Shown one piece after another: positions 1 to 3,893 of a DNA stretch of 5,675 bases (its first letter is position 1; the number at the start of each line of letters is the position of its first letter). Made by a program: the position numbers and the translations under genes. Source of the stretch: JBFMAE01 sp040756085 (lineage in GTDB: Bacteria > Desulfobacterota > BSN033 > UBA1163); assembly GCA_040756085.1 (NCBI GenBank), contig JBFMAE010000141.1, positions 1-5,675 of the forward strand. Reading direction: 5' to 3'. The notes below the pieces were generated by a model, which was not told the DNA's origin, ran no database searches, and saw only the letters and a program-made list of their open reading frames with translations.

Positions 1-14
1 AATATTACTTCCCC

Positions 15-43
15 TTGACAATTACTAAAATTCTGGCTATTTT
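15..43 (+). promoter_or_regulatory. sigma-70-type promoter of the toxin-antitoxin operon
   Basis: A perfect TTGACA -35 box (15-20) is followed after 17 bp by TATTTT (38-43), which matches four of six -10 consensus bases. TTTATA at 41-46 is an alternative -10 with a longer, 20-bp spacer. With the first choice transcription would begin near position 50, only about 3 nt before the toxin ATG. The promoter could also drive the DUF1003 gene downstream, since cassette genes usually lack their own promoter and none is evident in front of that gene. Confidence 0.7.
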
Positions 44-50
44 ATAGCCA
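34..50. promoter_or_regulatory. palindromic operator overlapping the -10 box
   Basis: TGGCTAT (34-40), TTT, ATAGCCA (44-50) form a perfect inverted repeat with 7-bp arms and a 3-bp centre. It covers the -10 region and the likely transcription start, and ends 2 bp before the toxin start codon. Phd/YefM antitoxins and their toxin complexes commonly repress their own operon by binding such palindromes, so this is the natural operator candidate. The sequence shows the symmetry and position; binding is inferred. Confidence 0.7.
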
Positions 51-52
51 AA

Positions 53-346
53 ATGCGATATGAGATTATCCTTTCACCAGAGGCTGTTGAAGACCTTAAG
101 CGATTAAGTGCCCATATTCGGGCGAAGGTCAAAGATCTAATGGAAGTTCATTTAAGACATGAACCTACAAAAACAAGTAAAAGCCGGATTAAGAGGTTAC
201 AAGGATTGACGCATCCACAATATAGGTTAAGAATAGATGAAATTAGGGTATTTTATGATGTAAAAGAAGGTAGAGTAGAAATACTTGCCATCATTTCAAA
301 ATCCGAAGCCAAGGAATGGCTTGAAAAAGTAGGAGAAAAAATATGA
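53..346 (+). CDS. RelE/ParE-family toxin of a type II toxin-antitoxin system
   Basis: This 97-residue protein has the usual length and shape of RelE/ParE toxins. An opening beta strand (YEIILSPEAVEDL) leads into a basic helical region (about 9-50), then the family's core strands with YRLRIDEIRVFYDV (57-70) and a hydrophobic VEILAII strand (75-81). The tail is SKSEAKEWL rather than the H-R-x-x-Y ending of many RelE proteins. RelE members cleave ribosome-bound mRNA and ParE members poison gyrase; the sequence alone does not decide which applies. The only sensible start is ATG 53, which has no Shine-Dalgarno sequence and lies almost at the predicted transcript 5' end. The stop overlaps the antitoxin start by 4 bp (ATGA, 343-346), implying translational coupling. 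Toxin-before-antitoxin is the less usual order. The family call is confident; the target is unknown. Confidence 0.93.
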   Translation: MRYEIILSPEAVEDLKRLSAHIRAKVKDLMEVHLRHEPTKTSKSRIKRLQGLTHPQYRLRIDEIRVFYDVKEGRVEILAIISKSEAKEWLEKVGEKI

Positions 347-582
347 AGAAAGTAGCTTTATCAGAAGTAAAGGATGATCTTTCAAGATATTTGCGTCTTG
401 CAGAAAAGGAGGAAGTTGTTATCACACGTCATGGAAAACCAGCTGGGGTATTGATAGGGTTTGAGACAGAAGATGACTGGTTCGATTATCGTTTGGAGAA
501 TGACCCCAGGTTTCTTAATAGAATTGAGAATGCCAGAAAAAGCTTGAAGTTAGGTAAAGGTATTAAATTAGAAGAAATATAG
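343..582 (+). CDS. Phd/YefM-family antitoxin
   Basis: This 79-residue partner of the preceding toxin shows the Phd/YefM N-terminal DNA-binding dimer fold at about residues 1-40: KVALSEVKDDLSRYL, then EEVVITRHGKPAGVLIGF, whose TRHGKPAGVL stretch is the family signature. Residues 41-79 (ETEDDWFDYRLENDPRF onward) should be the flexible tail that wraps and neutralises the toxin. An AGGAG ribosome site (331-335) lies 7 bp before ATG 343, so the antitoxin has a good ribosome site while the toxin has none, which would favour antitoxin excess. It probably represses the operon through the palindrome at 34-50. The stop codon is only 4 bp from the attC-like site, the typical end of an integron cassette gene. 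Confidence 0.93.
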   Translation: MKKVALSEVKDDLSRYLRLAEKEEVVITRHGKPAGVLIGFETEDDWFDYRLENDPRFLNRIENARKSLKLGKGIKLEEI

Positions 583-586
583 GATT

Positions 587-671
587 ACCTAACCAATCGA
601 GCGGTCGTTCACTCGTCTGAATGCCTAAGGGCCGCATCCTAGTGCCCGCCGCTCAGCGCCGAGCGTTAGGC
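587..671 (+). repeat. attC-like integron recombination site (85 bp)
   Basis: The segment begins with ACCTAAC (587-593), matching the R'' core RYYYAAC, and ends with GTTAGGC (665-671), matching the R' core GTTRRRY. The boxes can pair (CCTAAC with GTTAGG). Inside them, GAGCGG (599-604) pairs with CCGCTC (649-654) as candidate L''/L' boxes, with unequal spacers of 5 and 10 nt. The 85-bp length falls in the usual attC range of roughly 57-141 bp. The site is visibly GC-richer than the toxin-antitoxin pair. It starts just after the antitoxin stop and ends just before the next gene, exactly where attC sites lie. An integrase or attI is not in the window, so activity is inferred. Confidence 0.75.
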
Positions 672-677
672 GTTATT

Positions 678-683
678 GAGAGG
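678..683 (+). promoter_or_regulatory. ribosome binding site that sets the DUF1003 gene start
   Basis: GAGAGG at 678-683 is followed after 7 bp by ATG 691. The alternative upstream TTG at 676 would overlap this site and the attC boundary, so ATG 691 is the better start. Confidence 0.6.
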
Positions 684-690
684 CATCGAT

Positions 691-1392
691 ATGAATAAGA
701 AAAATAACTTGCATGCGTGTGCTATTTGCGGAAAGACCTTCCCCAGACGAGACCTTGTCCCAGGCGCAGCCGTTCGAGATGTCGTCGCAAAAGAGATTGT
801 CCACGATCATCCCAACTGGTCATCGGAGAGTTTTATCTGTCAACCTGACTTGATGAAATACCGAACGAAGTACGTTCATTTCCTGCTCGAGTCTGAGAAG
901 GGAGAACTTACCACCCTTGAGCAGGAGGTTCTTCATAGCATTCGGGAGCACGAACTCCTCGCAAAGAATGTCGACGCAGAGTTCGAGCAAAAGTGGTCCT
1001 TTAGCGAGAGGTTGGCAGATCGAATCGCGACATTTGGTGGAAGTTGGACGTTTCTCATATGCTTCGGCGCTTTTCTCGCTCTATGGATCGGAATGAACGC
1101 GGTTGTACTTGTTTTGCGTCCCCCGGACCCGTATCCCTTTATCCTCCTAAACCTTATTCTGTCTTGTCTGGCTGCAATCCAAGCGCCAATCATCATGATG
1201 AGTCAGAATCGCCAAGAGGCAAAGGATCGCCTTCGCTCGCAGCATGACTACCAAGTGAACCTCAAGGCGGAACTCGAAATTCGGCATCTTCATGATAAGA
1301 TCGATCACCTCCTTTCGCATCAGTGGGATCGCCTGGCCCAGATCCAAGAGATTCAACTCGATCTGTTATCAGAGATTGGCAGGAGAGGATAA
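691..1392 (+). CDS. DUF1003 family membrane protein, probable integron cassette cargo
   Basis: A 233-residue protein of the DUF1003 family, whose function is not established. The N-terminal 60 residues carry a CxxC pair (C10, C13, in CAICGKTF) and another cysteine at C50, possibly a small metal-binding segment. A charged region (60-115) precedes two hydrophobic helices at about 117-142 and 149-170. The second lies in the family hallmark, whose parts read DPYPFILLNLILS, AIQAPIIMMSQNRQ and DYQVNLKAELEI (146-198). A helical tail of about 35 residues follows. It should sit in the inner membrane with both ends on the same side. ATG 691 is preferred over TTG 676 because of the GAGAGG ribosome site. 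The stop is 1 bp from GCCTAAC, and a perfect 12-bp inverted repeat brackets the gene, so it looks like a complete cassette gene relying on the upstream promoter. Membership is confident; role unknown. Confidence 0.9.
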   Translation: MNKKNNLHACAICGKTFPRRDLVPGAAVRDVVAKEIVHDHPNWSSESFICQPDLMKYRTKYVHFLLESEKGELTTLEQEVLHSIREHELLAKNVDAEFEQKWSFSERLADRIATFGGSWTFLICFGAFLALWIGMNAVVLVLRPPDPYPFILLNLILSCLAAIQAPIIMMSQNRQEAKDRLRSQHDYQVNLKAELEIRHLHDKIDHLLSHQWDRLAQIQEIQLDLLSEIGRRG

Positions 1393-1400
1393 CGCCTAAC

Positions 1401-1534
1401 ACTTATAAGGCCTCCGATGTCAAGAGGAAAAAGTAGTCCAAGATGAAAAAGTAAGAGATTTTCGTTTTAATAGACAAAGGCACTTTTGCCATTTGTCAGT
1501 CATTCCAACTTGATTTCTAAGGGGGTACGAGAAC
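1401..1534. other. unidentified segment inside the broken attC site
   Basis: No credible gene is present. A stem-loop occurs at 1473-1497: GACAAAGGCA pairs with TGCC and TTTGTC around a CTTT loop, with one bulged A. No T-rich run follows it, so it is not a convincing terminator. The ends of the segment are not inverted repeats of each other. The AAC at both edges is the only hint that this is an insertion. Confidence 0.3.
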
Positions 1535-1604
1535 AAGTCCTGCACCAAACAAGGCGGTAGAGAGGGACGCCGCCAGAAGAAGCGCGCCCCTCACCTTGAT
1601 CGTT

Positions 1605-1703
1605 GAGTCTGTAGAAAAAGTCATTTTTCATAAAATTGGTATCAATAAAATCAAATACTTACGAACTGGAAAATAGCTAAAATCGGGCTTTTTCTGCAGA
1701 CTC
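1605..1703. mobile_element. MITE-like element with 18-bp terminal inverted repeats
   Basis: The left end (1605-1622, GAGTCTGTAGAAAAAGTC) and the right end (1686-1703, GGCTTTTTCTGCAGACTC) match as inverted repeats at 16 of 18 positions. The 63-bp interior is AT-rich and has no gene. GTT flanks both sides (1602-1604, 1704-1706), readable as a 3-bp target duplication; TCGTT is also repeated (1600-1604, 1702-1706), but that reading overlaps the right terminal repeat by 2 bp. The short, non-coding form with terminal repeats fits a miniature inverted-repeat transposable element moved by a transposase elsewhere. I cannot name the parent family. A long imperfect RNA hairpin is the alternative reading. 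Confidence 0.55.
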
Positions 1704-1778
1704 GTTAGGCAGCATATCTTGCTAACAATATTGTAGGATAAGTAACCCATAATACCCATATTTGAACAATATCCCTTA

Positions 1779-2855
1779 TTGAAGGAGAGAATTCCTTATG
1801 TCCAACTGGGGGAGTTCCCAACGCCTATAAAGCATCTGAGATATTTAGGAAAAGAAATTGGGAGTGATTATTTGTATCTAAAGGATGATGGCTTAAGCGG
1901 CCAGATATATGGGGGAAATAAAATACGCAAGTTGGAGTTCCTTCTAGGCGATGCCCTTCGTAAGGGGGCGAAAGAGGTCCTTACTTTTGGTTTTGCCGGA
2001 TCAAACCATGCCCTCGCTACAGCGGTCTATGCACAGAAACTTGGTCTGAAGAGCATATCGATACTATTGGCCCAGCCAAATGCCCAGTATGTTCGTCGTA
2101 GCCTACTGTTGAGCCATGTTTGCGGTGATGAGATGCATCATTTTAAGAAGGAGATGGCAGCCTATATTCCAACGACCATTATGCTCATTCGGAAAAAACT
2201 GAAACAGGGCAAATTTCCTTACGTCATAGGTCCCGGTGGATCATCTCCATTAGGTACAATCGGATACGTAAATGCCGGATTTGAACTGAGAGAGCAAGTT
2301 GCAAGCGGATTAGTGCCTGAACCTGATAAGGTTTTTGTCGCTTTAGGCACCTTGGGAACTGCCGTAGGTCTAACGATCGGTCTTCAGGCTGCCGGACTCA
2401 AGACTCGTGTCGTTTCTGTGCGTGTCGCTGACGTGAAATATGCAAATAAAGAAAAATTTGTTAAGCTTTTTGAAAAAACACTGGCCTTGATTCTTTCATT
2501 GGATTCTTCTTTCCCACGCGTGGAAATAGCCGATGAAGAGGTTGATATCAGACAAGATTTTTTTGGAGGACAATATGCGCGTTTTACAGAGCAAGGGATG
2601 GCGGCGGTAAAACTTTTGGCAAAGTCGGAAGGAATCCGGCTGGACGGCACTTATACCGCTAAAGCGATGGCAGCTCTTGTTGATCAAGTTAAGGGTAATG
2701 GTCCAAGAAATGAGGTAATTCTATTTTGGAACACATATAACGCAAAAGACTTCTCTGATGCCATAAAGGGGATCAATTATCATCAGTTGCCGCAGTCTTT
2801 CCATCAGTACTTTGATGAAGACGTGCAACCACTGGATAAGGGGTATTTTGAATGA
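1779..2855 (+). CDS. PLP-dependent enzyme, D-cysteine desulfhydrase / ACC deaminase family
   Basis: A 358-residue fold-type II PLP enzyme. LGEFPTPIKHL (10-20) and YLYLKDDGLSG (31-41) open the protein. YGGNKIRKLEFL (44-55) carries the Schiff-base lysine K48. GSNHALATA (74-82) supplies the S75 usually found next to the cofactor, GPGGSSPLGTIGYV (151-164) and ALGTLGTAVGL (188-198, cofactor phosphate loop) follow, then Y266 and YTAKAMAAL (292-300). Relatives release pyruvate and ammonia (plus sulfide) from D-cysteine or open the ACC ring. Here the usual HTGG-type motif near the end is replaced by WNTYN (317-321), and the protein is about 30 residues longer than E. coli DcyD, so the substrate is open. 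The start is a TTG with no ribosome site; an AAGGAG (1782-1787) lies inside the frame and points to an out-of-frame ATG at 1798. Homology begins by residue 6, so TTG 1779 is the best available start. Confidence 0.85.
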   Translation: MKERIPYVQLGEFPTPIKHLRYLGKEIGSDYLYLKDDGLSGQIYGGNKIRKLEFLLGDALRKGAKEVLTFGFAGSNHALATAVYAQKLGLKSISILLAQPNAQYVRRSLLLSHVCGDEMHHFKKEMAAYIPTTIMLIRKKLKQGKFPYVIGPGGSSPLGTIGYVNAGFELREQVASGLVPEPDKVFVALGTLGTAVGLTIGLQAAGLKTRVVSVRVADVKYANKEKFVKLFEKTLALILSLDSSFPRVEIADEEVDIRQDFFGGQYARFTEQGMAAVKLLAKSEGIRLDGTYTAKAMAALVDQVKGNGPRNEVILFWNTYNAKDFSDAIKGINYHQLPQSFHQYFDEDVQPLDKGYFE

Positions 2856-2897
2856 TGCCAAAAATAGGGACGGCAACCATTTTAAAGAGCCCTGGAT

Positions 2898-2979
2898 TCA
2901 ACCATTAAGTGCAACACCCGGCCTTGAAGACTTCCGCCGGAGTTTTAAATCCGAGACATTTTCTCGGACGGTTATTGAG
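2898..2979 (-). mobile_element. IS30-type transposase C-terminal remnant, frameshifted
   Basis: Reading the minus strand from 2979 gives LNNRPRKCLGFKTPAEVF, the very typical tail of IS30-family transposases. The frame then runs to a stop at 2905-2907. The expected ending of that tail (a V-A-L-x-x type) appears in another frame as GVALNG followed by a stop at 2898-2900, so a small indel lies between. Nothing of the catalytic core remains upstream: the neighbouring DNA is a different gene fragment. This is a dead scar of an insertion sequence. Confidence 0.75.
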
Positions 2980-2990
2980 CCAGTATTCGG

Positions 2991-3128
2991 AATAGCTTCT
3001 AAAACAGCAAGGTAAGCCGTCGCAAACGCCTCCCTCACTGGCTTGATATCTGTGCATGTGTGATCCTCTAAAGGAGCAGATTTTTGTATCGTTTTTGCAT
3101 TATTTAAATATCTCAATGCTTCTCTCAT
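2991..3128 (-). pseudogene. truncated small protein gene, possibly DUF5618-like
   Basis: The minus-strand frame from ATG 3128 starts MREALRYLNNAKTIQKSAPL and continues through DIKPVREAFATAYLAVLEAI. This helical pattern resembles small uncharacterised proteins of the DUF5618 type, which I recall as roughly 100-130 residues long. After residue 46 the resemblance stops and the frame runs into DNA that, in another frame, encodes the IS30 tail. The gene is therefore cut after its N-terminal part. An in-frame stop lies a few codons upstream, so ATG 3128 is the real start; only a distant GGGGA precedes it. A 13-bp palindrome (ATTCTT, A, AAGAAT; 3149-3161) lies upstream. The truncation is clearer than the family name. 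Confidence 0.5.
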
Positions 3129-3228
3129 CTTTTTTGTAATTCCCCTCTATTCTTAAAGAATTTACTTCCATCGCCGTCGGTCATCTTACGATTTAATTGT
3201 ATTTGAAAAATATAAGGCTGTCAAATTT

Positions 3229-3252
3229 AAAAACCCTTCTAAACCGTGAAGG
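3229..3252 (-). terminator. weak intrinsic terminator for the minus-strand operon
   Basis: On the minus strand CCTTC (3252-3248) and GAAGG (3239-3235) form a 5-bp stem around an 8-nt loop, followed by G and five T (3233-3229), then AAATTT. It lies downstream of the coiled-coil gene and of the old rarA end. The stem is short, so efficiency is doubtful. Confidence 0.4.
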
Positions 3253-3266
3253 AAAAAGCTTGTTCG

Positions 3267-3282
3267 ATGCCATCAATGGCAT
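3267..3282. repeat. perfect palindrome ATGCCAT-CA-ATGGCAT
   Basis: Two 7-bp arms around a CA centre, directly followed by GCTATAGC (3284-3291), another self-complementary 8-mer. They sit between the rarA-end remnant and the terminator candidate. They could be a protein-binding site or an RNA hairpin; nothing in the sequence says which. Confidence 0.35.
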
Positions 3283-3290
3283 GGCTATAG

Positions 3291-3380
3291 CTATATTCCT
3301 TTTCCCCTTTTCCTTCTCCTCCAGCCTTCCAGTCTCTTTTTGATCTCCCTCTCAAATCCCTAATTGCTCGGATGATAGTA
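3291..3380 (-). pseudogene. decayed duplicate of the rarA 3' end
   Basis: The minus-strand frame from 3380 reads YYHPSN, stop, GFEREIKKRLEGWRRRKRG and ends at a stop at 3291-3293. It matches the RarA C-terminus YYRPSDQGLEKEIKKRLEGW in the intact gene, with a stop codon where the gene has Q430. At DNA level 3314-3380 and 3827-3893 agree at 57 of 67 positions without gaps, exactly 513 bp apart. Similarity ends abruptly at the YY codons, so only the last 25-30 codons are present and no other part of rarA is found here. Confidence 0.8.
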
Positions 3381-3893
3381 TGTTTTTACATCTCTATATT
3401 TGTAATCTCTCTTCCACCTGCTTTTTCCACTTTTGCATTTCCTTCATTTGTGTTTCAAGATCGGTGAGCCGTTTATCAAGTTCAACAAAAGATATTTTGA
3501 TAAGAGAACGAGTTTCTAAATGCTGACGTTCGCTTTCCCTCTCTATTATCCCAAGTCTATCTATAATTCCTGCATGGCCTTCCGCCAAAAGTTTGATTTG
3601 ATCAATCAATCCCTCACTGATAATGTGAAATTGTTCAACAACTCTCTTTTCGAGGGTTTTAAATTTTTCATCCTGTCGCTTTTCAAAGCCTTTAAATAAT
3701 TGTTCTAAATCTCTTTTGGTTAATCCTTTTTCAGCCATTTTTTCACCTTTACAAATTGAAGAATGATGTAATACCTATCAGAAATTGAGTTTCATGTCAA
3801 AGCCAATTATTTTTTCACGCTTTTATTTCTCCTCCAACCTTCCAGTCTCTTTTTGATCTCTTTCTCTAATCCCTGATCGGAAGGACGATAGTA
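3314..3893. repeat. 67-bp direct repeats flanking the coiled-coil gene
   Basis: Copy 1 is 3314-3380 and copy 2 is 3827-3893, the latter inside the rarA coding end. They are 85% identical (57/67) and ungapped. The unit between them holds one complete gene with its ribosome site. The layout resembles attL/attR repeats left when an element integrates at the 3' end of a gene and restores it, although no integrase is present. Confidence 0.6.
3394..3738 (-). CDS. small coiled-coil protein of unknown function
   Basis: The gene encodes 114 residues, rich in charged amino acids with regular leucines and isoleucines. After MAEKGLTKRDLEQLFKGFEK come three helical stretches: about 8-40, 42-75 (ISEGLIDQIKLLAEGHAGII, then DRLGIIERE) and 77-114 (SFVELDKRLTDLETQMKEM onward). 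All are compatible with a parallel coiled coil or helical bundle. There is no signal peptide, membrane segment or cysteine, so it is probably cytoplasmic. AAAGGTG (3750-3744) lies 5 bp before ATG 3738, a good ribosome site, so the start is firm. It follows rarA by 68 bp on the same strand with no terminator between and could be co-transcribed. It lies inside the segment bounded by the rarA-end direct repeats, which suggests it was acquired. I recognise no named family, and no function is claimed. Confidence 0.75.
   Translation of the reverse strand: MAEKGLTKRDLEQLFKGFEKRQDEKFKTLEKRVVEQFHIISEGLIDQIKLLAEGHAGIIDRLGIIERESERQHLETRSLIKISFVELDKRLTDLETQMKEMQKWKKQVEERLQI

Larger units (their letters stand above)
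665..1400. repeat. 12-bp perfect inverted repeat bounding the DUF1003 cassette
   Basis: GTTAGGCGTTAT at 665-676 and ATAACGCCTAAC at 1389-1400 are exact reverse complements. Each contains an attC core box (GTTAGGC, GCCTAAC) plus five matching outer bases. Together they mark the unit as a cassette: the left copy is the end of the preceding attC, the right copy begins the cassette's own attC. Confidence 0.7.
1394..1710 (+). repeat. attC-like site of the DUF1003 cassette, apparently interrupted twice
   Basis: GCCTAAC (1394-1400) is a perfect R'' box and GTTAGGC (1704-1710) a perfect R' box, but they are 317 bp apart, too far for a normal attC. If 1401-1534 and 1605-1706 are removed, the remaining 81 bp run from GCCTAAC into AAGTCCTGCACC and end in CACCTTGATC plus GTTAGGC. 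The interior has the imperfect stem expected of attC: CAAGG (1550-1554) with CCTTG (1594-1598), and AGGG/CGC with GCG/CCCT nested inside. The left segment would leave a duplicated AAC (1398-1400, 1532-1534), the right one a duplicated GTT (1602-1604, 1704-1706). The boxes are seen; the ancestral site is inferred. Confidence 0.45.

Noticed and set aside
933..1356. Several open frames on both strands inside the DUF1003 gene
   Set aside because: They overlap a clear family protein, have no recognisable domains, and are explained as shadow frames of it.
1473..1497. Stem-loop as terminator of the DUF1003 gene
   Set aside because: The stem is good, but no T-rich run follows on either strand at the right place.
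2812..3015. Plus-strand 67-residue frame after the PLP gene
   Set aside because: It covers the end of the PLP gene and then the reverse strand of the IS30 and small-gene remnants; no ribosome site and no family pattern.
3282..3288. TGGCTAT, identical to a half-site of the toxin-antitoxin operator
   Set aside because: A 7-bp match without its partner arm is expected by chance and has no toxin-antitoxin gene beside it.
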